Below, piece by piece: positions 26,795 to 34,791 of a stretch of DNA of 51,193 bases. The DNA comes from CAYRVX01 sp964642165 (GTDB lineage: Bacteria; Planctomycetota; Phycisphaerae; SM23-33), in assembly GCA_964642165.1 (NCBI GenBank), contig CAZXOC010000012.1:1-51193 (forward strand), written 5' to 3'. Every line of letters begins with the position of its first letter. Position 1 is the stretch's first letter. The position numbers were made by a program, and so were the translations under genes. A model generated the notes under the pieces. It was not told the DNA's origin and searched no databases. It worked only from the letters and a program-made list of their open reading frames with translations.

Positions 26795-29428
26795 ATGTCT
26801 TCGGGATCGACGCGAGGGCCTCTCGTGCTCGCCATGCTGGCAGCCGCCGCTTGCCCCCTTCGGGCCGAGTCCGACGTTCGGTCGGTGGTTCTGGCTCTCG
26901 TGGGGCGCGCGAGCATGGATCGCCCGGCCGTACGCGACAAGGCGCTCGATGAGCTTGCCGACCTGGGCGCGTCCGGGTTGGAGACGCTCCGGGGGATGAT
27001 GCAGGGGCGGCCGGGCACGACCCCGGCCCAGCGCCGCGCCGCCGCCCGCGTCTTCAACCTGCTGACGTGCATGGACCCGCCCGCGCGCCGGGAGGAGGTG
27101 CGCCACGCGGGCCGGACCGCCTTTGAGGCCGCCGACTTCGAGACGATGGCGCGCCGGTACGCCCGCCTGGCCGTGCTGAGCGACGCGAGCGTGGACGACT
27201 GCCTGTGGAACGGGCACGCCCGCCAACTCGCGGGCAGGTGGGCCTCGGCCGTCACGGCGTACCAGCTCGCCCTGGCGCGGATCGACGAGCTGCTGAGCAA
27301 TCCCCCGCCTCGCCCGGCGCGGGTAGGCCGTGTCGGCAAGGGCGTCGGGCCCGTGCCCGTCGAGGGAACCGCCCCGGGCTGGTCGGCCCGCGAGAAGCAA
27401 TCGCTCCTGGAGCAGCGGGTGTTGCTCATCCTGCGGATCGGCTGCCTCCAGCGCGACGAGTGCGGCGACGCGGACGCCGCCGCCGCGACGTTCGCCGCCG
27501 CCGCCGACCACATCCCCCTGCTGAACCGGCCCACCGAGCAGGTCGTCGCGGACTACGCGGCGCGCTTGCGCGACACGCTGGCCGGCCGCCGCCCCCCAAT
27601 CGTCCGGGTGTCCTACTACGCCCTCCAGGCGATGTCGGAGGTGGCCGCATGCAAGGAGAAGATGCGCCAGTTCGCCGACGCCCTGTCGGCGTGGGACCGG
27701 GCCTACTCCGCCGCGATGCTCTGCCGAGGCTCGGGCGACCTGAAGGCCGTCGCCGCCATGGCACGCCTGGTCCAGAAGCTCCGCCCCGACGAGCCTGTGC
27801 CGCCGCTGCACTGGCTCGTTCCCCTCACGCCCGCGGCGCCCGCGGCGACGCTGAAGATGACCGACCCCAACTCCCTCGCGAGGTCGTGCAAGCCGAGCTC
27901 CAACCCCAAGACCCCGCACCACAACTTCGCCTTCGTCCCCCCGGCCGGGAAGGAGTTCGCCCGGGTCCGCGTCGTCTGCGACCTCGAGCAGCTCCGCGTG
28001 CGCTACGGCGGGCCGCTGGCCTGCTCGGCCTGTGTCGGCGGGGAGTCCGTCCACCTGGGCAGCTTCCGTTGGCGGAAGAAGAAGCCCGGCCGCGAGAAGC
28101 TCGAGCGCACGTTCGACGTGCCTGCCGGGGCCGAGATGCTCCGCGTGACGGGGGGATCGTGGCACGGGAACTTCATCGTGCACGAGGTGACGGCCGCCGC
28201 GACGTTCCGCCCGCGTGCGAAGGCCGTCCCCGCGGCCAAGCGCCCCGCGTCGGCCCGCCCGCAGGCCTGGATCCAGCAGGAGCTGCTCCCGCGCGGCGGC
28301 AAGGCCACCCGCAACGGCAAGGCCATCTCCTCGAACGACATCGCCTGCACGCTCAAGCCCGGCCGGTACACCTTCACGTATGAGCATCCCGACCGCCGGC
28401 GGCGGTTCCGGGCGGCACTGGACCTGCGCCCGGGCGAGCGCTATGGGCTGTGCGTCAACCTCGACAGCCCGTTCCGGGCGGCAATGACAACCCTGGGGCC
28501 AATGGGCTACATGCCGCCGGCCTACGCAAACCTGGCGAAGCTGCCCGACGGCCGCTGGATGGTCGCCTACTGCCGCGACTTCAAGATCATGCTCGCCACG
28601 AGCAAGGACCTGCTGCGGTGGGACGGGCCCCGGCCGCTGCCGCTGAACTCCATCTTCCGCAACAGCGCGCCGTCCCTGCTGGTCGCCGCCGACGGGACGA
28701 TCCACCTGGCGTACTTCTCCAAGCGGCTGGACCTGAACACGGAAAGCTCCGCCGGCTTTCGCCTCTGGCTGACGCGGTCCGCCGACGGCAAGAGGTGGTC
28801 GCCCCCCAGGCCCGTCTTTGGGCTCGGCGAGGCCCAGTACCAGAACGCACCCGCCCAGATGCTCCGCGCCGCCGACGGCCACGTCTGGGTCTTCTGGAGC
28901 AAGTTCGCCGCCCGTGCAGCCGACCCCGCCGGCATCCGGCGGCTCGAACCGTTGGAAATCGCCCTGCCGCCTCGCACGTCGATGAGCGAGACTCGCGCGT
29001 ACGTCGAGCCCGGCGGGCGCATGCACCTGGCCTTCACGTCCGGCCGGTCGATCTACTACTCGTCCTCCGCCGATGGGAGGCGGTGGCGCGACCCGGTCGA
29101 GCTGCTGACCCTCGAGCAGCACGGCGGCGGATCGCACCCGCAGGTGATCTGCCGCGGCGGGGACATCGCGCTGCTGTACGAGACGAACAAGGGCGCCTGG
29201 CTGCGAACCGGGCGCTTGAACGGGGGGCCGGTACTCGGCGAGCCGATCAAGATCACCAACCACGTCCGCCCGCTGGACGGCGCCCGAGCGCACGTCACGC
29301 CGCGCGGGGAGGTCCTGCTGCTGACCGGCCGCACCGCGCCCTGGCTGCTGCGGACGACCTTGAAGGAGCTGCTTCCCGGGCCGGCGCCGGCGGAGGGGCC
29401 TTCCCGCGGCCTGCGGGGCGGGATATAA
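26795..29428 (+). CDS. Exported TPR/HEAT plus sialidase-type propeller protein
   Basis: An 877-residue protein. A signal peptide (LVLAMLAAAACPLRA) leads into a helical N-terminal half with TPR-like repeats (WNGHARQLAGRWASAVTAYQLALARI; AAATFAAAADH). A beta-sandwich lies around 370-470. The last ~320 residues form a sialidase-like propeller with blades such as LAKLPDGRWMVAYCRD, LLVAADGTIHLAYFS and LTRSADGKRWSPP. The Arg triad of true sialidases cannot be confirmed. AGGGAAG precedes the ATG. The stop codon sits inside a TATAAT that may be the coaD promoter. It is likely a periplasmic glycan-binding or glycan-hydrolysing protein. Confidence 0.65.
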   Translation: MSSGSTRGPLVLAMLAAAACPLRAESDVRSVVLALVGRASMDRPAVRDKALDELADLGASGLETLRGMMQGRPGTTPAQRRAAARVFNLLTCMDPPARREEVRHAGRTAFEAADFETMARRYARLAVLSDASVDDCLWNGHARQLAGRWASAVTAYQLALARIDELLSNPPPRPARVGRVGKGVGPVPVEGTAPGWSAREKQSLLEQRVLLILRIGCLQRDECGDADAAAATFAAAADHIPLLNRPTEQVVADYAARLRDTLAGRRPPIVRVSYYALQAMSEVAACKEKMRQFADALSAWDRAYSAAMLCRGSGDLKAVAAMARLVQKLRPDEPVPPLHWLVPLTPAAPAATLKMTDPNSLARSCKPSSNPKTPHHNFAFVPPAGKEFARVRVVCDLEQLRVRYGGPLACSACVGGESVHLGSFRWRKKKPGREKLERTFDVPAGAEMLRVTGGSWHGNFIVHEVTAAATFRPRAKAVPAAKRPASARPQAWIQQELLPRGGKATRNGKAISSNDIACTLKPGRYTFTYEHPDRRRRFRAALDLRPGERYGLCVNLDSPFRAAMTTLGPMGYMPPAYANLAKLPDGRWMVAYCRDFKIMLATSKDLLRWDGPRPLPLNSIFRNSAPSLLVAADGTIHLAYFSKRLDLNTESSAGFRLWLTRSADGKRWSPPRPVFGLGEAQYQNAPAQMLRAADGHVWVFWSKFAARAADPAGIRRLEPLEIALPPRTSMSETRAYVEPGGRMHLAFTSGRSIYYSSSADGRRWRDPVELLTLEQHGGGSHPQVICRGGDIALLYETNKGAWLRTGRLNGGPVLGEPIKITNHVRPLDGARAHVTPRGEVLLLTGRTAPWLLRTTLKELLPGPAPAEGPSRGLRGGI

Positions 29429-29429
29429 T
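29424..29429 (+). promoter_or_regulatory. Possible -10 box of coaD
   Basis: Perfect TATAAT overlapping the stop codon of the preceding gene, 57 bases before the coaD ATG. The matching -35 (TTCCCG at 29401-29406) is poor. Confidence 0.4.
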
Positions 29430-29486
29430 AGCCGCCGTAGATCCGCCTCAGGGCCGGCGTGCTGTAAGGCCTTCAGGGAGTGGGTG

Positions 29487-29984
29487 ATGAGCAAGCGCGG
29501 AGCCACCGTCGCCGTCTTTCCCGGCACGTTCGATCCAATCACCAACGGCCACCTCGACATCGTTCGCCAAGGCGCCGCCCTGTTCGACGAGCTGGTCGTC
29601 GCCGTGGGAGAGAACCCCGAGAAGTCCTCCCTGCTGCCGGCGGCCGAACGCGTCGAGATCGCCCGGAGCGCCGTGGCCGGGCTGGAGAACGTCCGGGTCG
29701 AGGGCTACAGCGGCCTGACGGTGGACCTCGCCCGGCGATTGGGGGCGCATGTGCTGCTTCGGGGCCTCCGCGCCAATGCGGACCTGCACTTCGAGGCCGA
29801 GATCGCCTACACGAACCGCCAGGTGGCCGGCATCGAGACGGTCTTCGTGCTTCCGAGCGCGGAGAACGCCTTCATCTCGTCTCGCCTGATCCGCCAGATC
29901 GCCTCCGAGGGCGGGGACGTCTCGGGCCTGGTTCCGCCGGAAGTGCTTTCGCATTTGCGCCCCAAACCCCAGACCAGCGGGTGA
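29487..29984 (+). CDS. coaD: Phosphopantetheine adenylyltransferase
   Basis: A 165-residue enzyme, the usual family length. It joins 4'-phosphopantetheine to AMP in the penultimate step of coenzyme A synthesis in the cytoplasm. The nucleotidyltransferase motif GTFDPITNGH is at 13-22. RGLRANADLHFEAEIAYTNR and IETVFVLPS follow in the order known for CoaD, and the C-terminal ISSRLIRQI corresponds to the ISSTxxR motif. AGGGAG lies 6 bases before the ATG. It faces nadD, another enzyme of the same fold; the two genes converge on a small RNA/terminator region. Confidence 0.95.
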   Translation: MSKRGATVAVFPGTFDPITNGHLDIVRQGAALFDELVVAVGENPEKSSLLPAAERVEIARSAVAGLENVRVEGYSGLTVDLARRLGAHVLLRGLRANADLHFEAEIAYTNRQVAGIETVFVLPSAENAFISSRLIRQIASEGGDVSGLVPPEVLSHLRPKPQTSG

Positions 29985-30047
29985 TCTGCCTTGGCAGCGA
30001 GTGCCGCTGCCGGCCCCGCGACGCGGGCGGAGGGGCCGCAAAGCTCC

Positions 30048-30147
30048 AAAAAAAGCGACGTCAGGGGAGGGGAGCCTGACATCGCTAAACAAATACTCGG
30101 TCAAAGGAGGGAGTATGACCGAGGAGCCTCAAGTTGAAGACACCAGT
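30048..30147 (-). ncRNA. Candidate small RNA with C-rich hairpin loops (second copy)
   Basis: On the minus strand, after the promoter at 30181-30154, the predicted ~100-base RNA has two hairpins. The first pairs CTCGGTCA (30123-30116) with TGACCGAG (30103-30096) over 8 bp, with loop UACUCCCUCCUU, which contains the anti-Shine-Dalgarno CCUCCUU. The second pairs AGCGATGTCAGG with CCTGACGTCGCT (30086-30054; 12 bp, one G-U) with loop CUCCCCUCC, and is followed by seven T (30054-30048), so it is also the terminator. The hairpins are joined by U-rich unpaired sequence. It lies just after nadD on the same strand, so a nadD 3'-UTR-derived RNA is an alternative. On the plus strand the second stem has a C-A mismatch and no T tract, so the minus strand is the functional one. 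Confidence 0.6.
30054..30086 (-). terminator. Rho-independent terminator of the candidate small RNA and of nadD
   Basis: A 12-bp minus-strand stem with one G-U pair, loop CTCCCCTCC, followed by a run of seven T (30054-30048; the first pairs with the stem base). Confidence 0.8.
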
Positions 30148-30153
30148 ACCTCA

Positions 30154-30181
30154 ATACTACACCGATTCGGGGCTCTGTCAA
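30154..30181 (-). promoter_or_regulatory. Sigma-70 promoter of the second C-rich-loop small RNA
   Basis: Minus strand: consensus TTGACA (30181-30176), 16-base spacer, TAGTAT (30159-30154). The -10 box is identical to that of the candidate small RNA at 37491-37641. Confidence 0.6.
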
Positions 30182-30233
30182 GCAAAAGCCCGGCGATTCT
30201 CGGATTTTCCTGCCCTTCGCGGCTCCGGCGCCG

Positions 30234-30896
30234 CTACCGGGCGTCTCCGGGGTGCTCTGGTTGCGCTGCGGTGGCTGCGCGGTACAAGCCTCGCCGCTCG
30301 ATGTACTTCCGCACCAGGTCGGGCACCAGGTACCGGATGGGCAGCCCCGCGGCAACACGCCGCCGGATCTCCGTGGAGGAGATGTCGATCAGGGGCGTCT
30401 CCACGACGGCCGCGGAGAGCCGATCCACCGCGCTCGGCGAGAAACGCCCCCGAAGCGCCGCAAGAACCTCGTCCATCCGCCGGTGCCACGGCGGGCGGGC
30501 GGCCACCACAAAGCGCGCCAGGTCCACGACCTCGGTCGAGCGGTGCCAGTTCGGCAGGTCCGCCAGCATGTCGGCCCCCACCACCAGGTGCAGTTCGACG
30601 TCTTTGCCGGCCTGCCGCCGGAAGGCCTGGAGCGTGTCGAAGGTGTAGCTGGCTCCCTCGCGCCGCAGCTCGATGTCGCGGATCTCGAACAGCGCCTCGC
30701 CCTCGGTCGCCAGGCGGAGCATGGCCAGCCGGTCGGCCGCGGACGCCGAGGCGACCTGCTTGTGCGGCGGGCGGGCCGACGGAACGAGTGTGATCCGCCG
30801 GTAGCCGCACCTCTCGGCGACGGCCCGCGCCACGATCAGGTGCCCGTGATGGACGGGGTCGAACGTGCCGCCGAACAGGACGATGCGGTCTGCCAC
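30234..30896 (-). CDS. nadD: Nicotinate-nucleotide adenylyltransferase
   Basis: A 220-residue enzyme converting nicotinate mononucleotide to deamido-NAD in NAD synthesis. The nucleotidyltransferase motif GGTFDPVHHGHL is at 9-20. The substrate loop SARPPHK and the C-terminal ISSTEIRRR are both as expected. I chose the GTG at 30896 because AGGAGC lies 7 bases upstream and homology begins at once; longer frames add only arginine- and glycine-rich sequence. It has a promoter of its own and is followed by the terminator/small RNA at 30181-30048. Confidence 0.93.
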   Translation of the reverse strand: MADRIVLFGGTFDPVHHGHLIVARAVAERCGYRRITLVPSARPPHKQVASASAADRLAMLRLATEGEALFEIRDIELRREGASYTFDTLQAFRRQAGKDVELHLVVGADMLADLPNWHRSTEVVDLARFVVAARPPWHRRMDEVLAALRGRFSPSAVDRLSAAVVETPLIDISSTEIRRRVAAGLPIRYLVPDLVRKYIERRGLYRAATAAQPEHPGDAR

Positions 30897-30945
30897 GGGC
30901 TGCTCCTGGAACCCGCCGCGCGCCTCGGCGCGTCGGGCGACGTGT

Positions 30946-30973
30946 ATCCTATGCATCGGCCGGGTTTTTTCAA
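30946..30973 (-). promoter_or_regulatory. Promoter of nadD
   Basis: Minus strand: TTGAAA (30973-30968), 16-base spacer, TAGGAT (30951-30946). The predicted leader is about 43 bases. Confidence 0.55.
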
Positions 30974-31014
30974 GCCCGGGCGCGCCGGACGCGCCCCGCC
31001 GGCCGGGTGCCCCA

Positions 31015-31044
31015 TTGCCACCTGCCCCGGCCACGGTGTAGAAT
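31015..31044 (+). promoter_or_regulatory. Promoter of hisF
   Basis: TTGCCA (31015-31020), 18-base spacer, TAGAAT (31039-31044), about 28 bases before the ATG. Confidence 0.55.
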
Positions 31045-31072
31045 GCCCCCGTACCGATTGGAAGTCGCGCAT

Positions 31073-31870
31073 ATGCTGGCCAAGCGAATCATCCCCTGCC
31101 TGGACGTGGACAAGGGCCGGGTCGTTAAGGGCGTCAACTTCCTCCACCTCCGCGACGCCGGAGACCCCGTGGAGATCGCTCGCCGGTACGACGCCGAAGG
31201 CGCCGACGAGCTGGTCTTCCTGGACATCACGGCCAGCCACGAGGCCCGGGACATCCTGATCGACATGGTGCGGGAGACGGCCGAGCAGATCTACATGCCC
31301 TTGACCGTGGGCGGGGGCATCCGCAGCATCGCCGACGTCCGCAGCCTCTTGAACGCCGGAGCGGACAAGGTGGCGGTGAACTCGGCGGCGGTGCGTGACC
31401 CGGACTTCCTGACGGCCGCCTCGAGACGCTTCGGCGCCCAGTGCGTCGTGGTCGCGATCGACCCCAAGCGCGTCGTCCAGGACGGGCGAGAGGTCTGGGA
31501 CGTGCACATCCACGGGGGGCGGATCCCGACCGGCCTGGAGGCGGTGGCGTGGGCGCGGGAGGTCGAGCGCCGCGGCGCGGGGGAGATCCTGCTGACGGTC
31601 ATGGACGCCGACGGCACGCTCGACGGCTACGACATCGAGATCACCCGTGCCGTCGCCGAGGCGGTGGGCATCCCGGTGATCGCCTCGGGCGGGGCCGGCG
31701 GCCCCGAGCACATGGTCCGCGTGCTGACGGAGGGCAAGGCCGACGCGGCCCTGGCGGCGAGCATCTTCCACTTCGAGGCGCATTCCATCATGGAGACCAA
31801 GCGCTACCTGGCCAGTCGGGGCGTGCCCGTCCGGATCCCCGAGCCGGCCGGTCCGGCCGAGGCCAGGTAG
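31073..31870 (+). CDS. hisF: Imidazole glycerol phosphate synthase cyclase subunit
   Basis: A 265-residue (beta/alpha)8 enzyme. With glutaminase HisH it turns PRFAR plus ammonia into imidazole glycerol phosphate and AICAR in histidine synthesis. Diagnostic segments are LAKRIIPCLDVD (catalytic Asp11 region), GGGIRSIADV, AGADKVAVNSAAV, TVMDADGT (Asp in the second half barrel) and ASGGAGGPEHM. The ATG at 31073 gives the normal N-terminus, with GGAAG upstream. hisF is not in a his operon here. It is followed after 22 bases by the GspE-like and CvpA-like genes, which it probably leads. Confidence 0.95.
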   Translation: MLAKRIIPCLDVDKGRVVKGVNFLHLRDAGDPVEIARRYDAEGADELVFLDITASHEARDILIDMVRETAEQIYMPLTVGGGIRSIADVRSLLNAGADKVAVNSAAVRDPDFLTAASRRFGAQCVVVAIDPKRVVQDGREVWDVHIHGGRIPTGLEAVAWAREVERRGAGEILLTVMDADGTLDGYDIEITRAVAEAVGIPVIASGGAGGPEHMVRVLTEGKADAALAASIFHFEAHSIMETKRYLASRGVPVRIPEPAGPAEAR

Positions 31871-31892
31871 GCGCGACACCACGGAGCAATTC

Positions 31893-33521
31893 ATGGCCGA
31901 GATGATCGCGAGCGTGCCGGAGTTCGGCGCATCGGCTGCAGTGTGGAAGAGCCTGATCCTGCTGGCGCTGCTGCCGCCCTGGCTGTACCTCGCGCCGTGG
32001 GTGCACCGGGACGCCACGAAGCTGTTCCACACGGCGACGATGTGGAACGCCACCGTGCTGGGCGCCGGGGCGGTGGGCGTGCTGGTCTGGCTGCTGGTGC
32101 CCTACTACGTCGTGGGGCTGCTGTTCTACGTCGTGCTGGCGGCGGGTGGGCTGTTCGCCTACGTGGCCTACCGCAACGGCCACGTCGAGGAAAAGCGCAA
32201 GATCAAGCTCCTTCGTCTCGCCGCGGCACTGAAGCCCAAGCGGAGGGAGCAGTTCGAGATCCTCACCAAGGTGACGCTCTACAACCACGCGGAGAAGGTC
32301 GTGATGCCGCCTGACATGGTGGCCGCCGACGCCGACGAGATCGACACCTATAACCGCGCCCAGGAGTTCCTCTACGACCTGGTCTGGCGCCGCGCCAGCG
32401 AGGTGGTGCTGATGCCCGACGGGCAGCGGACCCGCGTGCTGTACGTCATCGACGGCGTCACCACCGAGCGCCCCGCGATGCAGCATGCCCAAAGCGACGC
32501 CATCATCCAGTTCCTCAAGGGCGTCGCCGGCCTCGACCTGGACGAGCGGCGGCGCCCCCAGAAGGGCCCCCTCTCGGTGGACTTCCACGGCAGCCGCGCC
32601 GACATGGTGATGACCACCGACGGCACCACCCACGGGCAGCGCCTCATGATCCGGCACATCCAGGAGGTCGTCCGCACGCGACTCGACGAGCTGGACATGC
32701 CCGACGACGTCCTGGAGGAGATCCGCAAGATCGGCAGGACGGAGAACGGGCTGTTCATCGTCTCGGGGCAGCGCGGCAGTGGCGTGACCAGCACCCTGTA
32801 CTCCATCCTCCGGGAGCGCGACGCGTTCATCCAGAACGTCGGAACCGTAGAGGCCGCCCCGGCGGTCGACCTGGAGAACATCACGCAGCAACCGTACGAG
32901 GACGACGCCAAGCTGCCCAGGATCCTGGCGGCCATCTTCGAGCGCGGCGTCGACGTGCTCATGGTCGACAACTGCCCCAACACCGAGACGAGCAAGCTCG
33001 TCGTCCAGGCGGCGGCCAAGAGGCCCGTCCTGCTGGGCGTGCAGGCCAACGACTCCTTCGTGGCGCTGGCGCGGTGGGTGAAGATCTGCGGCGACCCGAA
33101 GACGGCCGTGAACCTGCTCCGGGGCGTGATGTGCCAGATGCTCCTCCGGCGGCTGTGCACGGAGTGCAAAGAGCCGTACCGTCCCGACCCGCGGCGCCTG
33201 GCGAAGCTGAACCTCCCGACGGGCAAGATCGACCGGTTCTACCGCCCGGGCAAGCCCACCGAGGACAAGAAGGGGGAGGTCCACGTCTGCGACGCCTGCC
33301 AGGGCAGCGGCTACCGGGGGCGGACCGCCGCCTTCGAGCTGCTCCTGCTCAACAAGGAGATCCGGGAGCTGATCACGAACGGCGCGACGGTCGCGCAGAT
33401 CCGCGCCGCCTGCCGCAAGAACAAGATGCTCTACCTCCAGGAGCAGTCGCTGCGGAAGGTCATCGACGGCACCACCAGCGTGGAGGAAGTCATCCGCGCG
33501 ACGCAGCAGCGGAAGAAGTAG
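31893..33521 (+). CDS. Membrane-anchored, degenerate GspE/PilB-like ATPase
   Basis: A 542-residue protein. Three hydrophobic helices in the first ~95 residues replace the usual N-terminal domain. A T2SSE/GspE-like core follows. The Walker A is GQRGSGVT at 292-299, with the essential Lys changed to Val298. The Walker B GEIRD is changed to DNCPN (Asp359-Asn360), losing the Glu and Arg. The Cys4 zinc motif (CTECKEP and CDACQGSGYRGR) is intact. It therefore probably does not hydrolyse ATP and may be a structural or regulatory partner of a real secretion or pilus ATPase encoded elsewhere. CGGAGC precedes the ATG. It lies between hisF and a CvpA-like gene in an apparent operon. Confidence 0.8.
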   Translation: MAEMIASVPEFGASAAVWKSLILLALLPPWLYLAPWVHRDATKLFHTATMWNATVLGAGAVGVLVWLLVPYYVVGLLFYVVLAAGGLFAYVAYRNGHVEEKRKIKLLRLAAALKPKRREQFEILTKVTLYNHAEKVVMPPDMVAADADEIDTYNRAQEFLYDLVWRRASEVVLMPDGQRTRVLYVIDGVTTERPAMQHAQSDAIIQFLKGVAGLDLDERRRPQKGPLSVDFHGSRADMVMTTDGTTHGQRLMIRHIQEVVRTRLDELDMPDDVLEEIRKIGRTENGLFIVSGQRGSGVTSTLYSILRERDAFIQNVGTVEAAPAVDLENITQQPYEDDAKLPRILAAIFERGVDVLMVDNCPNTETSKLVVQAAAKRPVLLGVQANDSFVALARWVKICGDPKTAVNLLRGVMCQMLLRRLCTECKEPYRPDPRRLAKLNLPTGKIDRFYRPGKPTEDKKGEVHVCDACQGSGYRGRTAAFELLLLNKEIRELITNGATVAQIRAACRKNKMLYLQEQSLRKVIDGTTSVEEVIRATQQRKK

Positions 33522-33545
33522 CCGCCGGCAAGAGGAAACGAAACG

Positions 33546-34721
33546 ATGATCATAGCCGCCCTCGCGACGATTCTCGTCCTGGCCATCGCCTACTTCCAGG
33601 TGGTCCAGGGCGTCTTCAGCGCCCTGATCATGACCGTCGTCTCGGTCGTCTGCGCGGTCTTCGCGCTGAACGCCTACCCGGCCGTGGCCGAGGCGTTCCT
33701 CTACTCGCGCCAAGGCGCGTACGCCGACGCCATCGCCCTGACGGCCCTGTTCGTCGTGCCGCTACTGGTGGTCCGGCTGGCGATGGACATGCTGATCAAG
33801 GGCAACGTGGCGTTCGGGATGTGGGCCGACCGCATCGGCGGCGGCGTGCTGGGGCTCATCACCGGCATGGTCCTCGTCGGCATGCTGCTGATCGTCATGC
33901 AGATGCTGCCGTACGGCGAGAGCATCCTGGGCTTCCGCCCGTACGACGACGCCTTCCAGCGCAACCACCGGGTCACGCCGTTCCACCCCGACGAGTTCAT
34001 GATCGGCCTGGCCCAGGCGGTCTCCCGGGGCGCGCTGGAAAGCCCGTCCAGCTTCGACAAGATGCACGATGACCTGCTGCTGGAGGCGTTCTGCGCCCGC
34101 AACACGGCCGGCAAGAACGGGGCGGTGCTCGCCAAGCCGGACACGCTGACGGTCCACCGTGGCTACCAGCCGACGCCCGAGCAGGCCGACTGGTGCGAGC
34201 GCGTGCCCAAGAGCCCGCAGCTCGCGCCCGAGGAGGCCACGAAGATCCTCGTGCTGCGCTGCATCGTGGACGACAGCGCCGCCGATGCCGACTTCTTCTA
34301 CCGCCTGCCGGGCACGCATTTCCGCCTGGTCGCCCGGAAGGCCAGGTCCGCCGAGGGCCCGAAGCCGGACGCCGGCCCCGCCGACGACATCGGCGACCGC
34401 CCCACCGAGGAGGAAGGCCCCGGACAAAGCTACTACCCCGTGGGCTACCTCAAGCTCAACAAGGAAGGCACGAAGTGGGACTTCGCGGCTCCGCCGGTCA
34501 CCAAGGAACGCCAACGCCTGTTCGCGCAGCTGGTCTTCCAGAGGGGCAAGGCCCGAAGGGCCACCGTCCACTGGGTCTACCGCATCCGGCAGGACGAAGA
34601 ACCGGACTACGTGGTCTTCCGCCGTGTCTCCCGGCAGCCGGTCTCGAAGGTCTCGAAGATCGCCCCGCCTATCCTGCGGACCGAGAAACCCGCCGGGAAG
34701 ACGACCGGCAAGAAGAAGTAA
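33546..34721 (+). CDS. CvpA-like membrane protein with basic tail
   Basis: A 391-residue protein. The first ~125 residues hold four hydrophobic helices with the Colicin_V (CvpA) pattern, including ADRIGGGVLGLITGMVLVGMLL. A long soluble part follows, ending in a lysine-rich tail (GKTTGKKK). GAGGAAA precedes the ATG, and the gene lies 24 bases after the GspE-like gene. CvpA proteins act in the inner membrane with poorly defined roles in envelope integrity. Immediately after the TAA the same frame continues for 20 codons of equally lysine-rich sequence before a TGA at 34782-34784, so the original protein may have been longer. Confidence 0.7.
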   Translation: MIIAALATILVLAIAYFQVVQGVFSALIMTVVSVVCAVFALNAYPAVAEAFLYSRQGAYADAIALTALFVVPLLVVRLAMDMLIKGNVAFGMWADRIGGGVLGLITGMVLVGMLLIVMQMLPYGESILGFRPYDDAFQRNHRVTPFHPDEFMIGLAQAVSRGALESPSSFDKMHDDLLLEAFCARNTAGKNGAVLAKPDTLTVHRGYQPTPEQADWCERVPKSPQLAPEEATKILVLRCIVDDSAADADFFYRLPGTHFRLVARKARSAEGPKPDAGPADDIGDRPTEEEGPGQSYYPVGYLKLNKEGTKWDFAAPPVTKERQRLFAQLVFQRGKARRATVHWVYRIRQDEEPDYVVFRRVSRQPVSKVSKIAPPILRTEKPAGKTTGKKK

Positions 34722-34784
34722 AAGAGCACGTCCCCCAAGAAGGCCGGCAAGGCGACGAAGAAACCCGCCCCGAAGACCAAGTGA
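34722..34784 (+). other. In-frame lysine-rich extension beyond the CvpA-like stop
   Basis: Twenty codons in the frame of the upstream gene, separated from it by a single TAA. They encode KSTSPKKAGKATKKPAPKTK and then TGA. Composition continues the Lys/Pro/Thr tail of the gene. A recent nonsense change or a base error is the simplest reading. Confidence 0.6.
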
Positions 34785-34791
34785 GACCCGC

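Noticed and set aside
30011..30038. Hairpin CGGCCCC/GGGGCCG as the coaD terminator
   Set aside because: It is followed on the plus strand by CAAAGCTCC rather than a T tract, so rho-independent termination is not supported.
30104..30648. A plus-strand ORF starting at 30115 behind a perfect AAGGAGG
   Set aside because: The apparent Shine-Dalgarno is the complement of a CCUCCUU hairpin loop on the minus strand, the ATG falls partly in the stem, and the frame runs antisense through nadD with no protein-like composition after about 30 residues.
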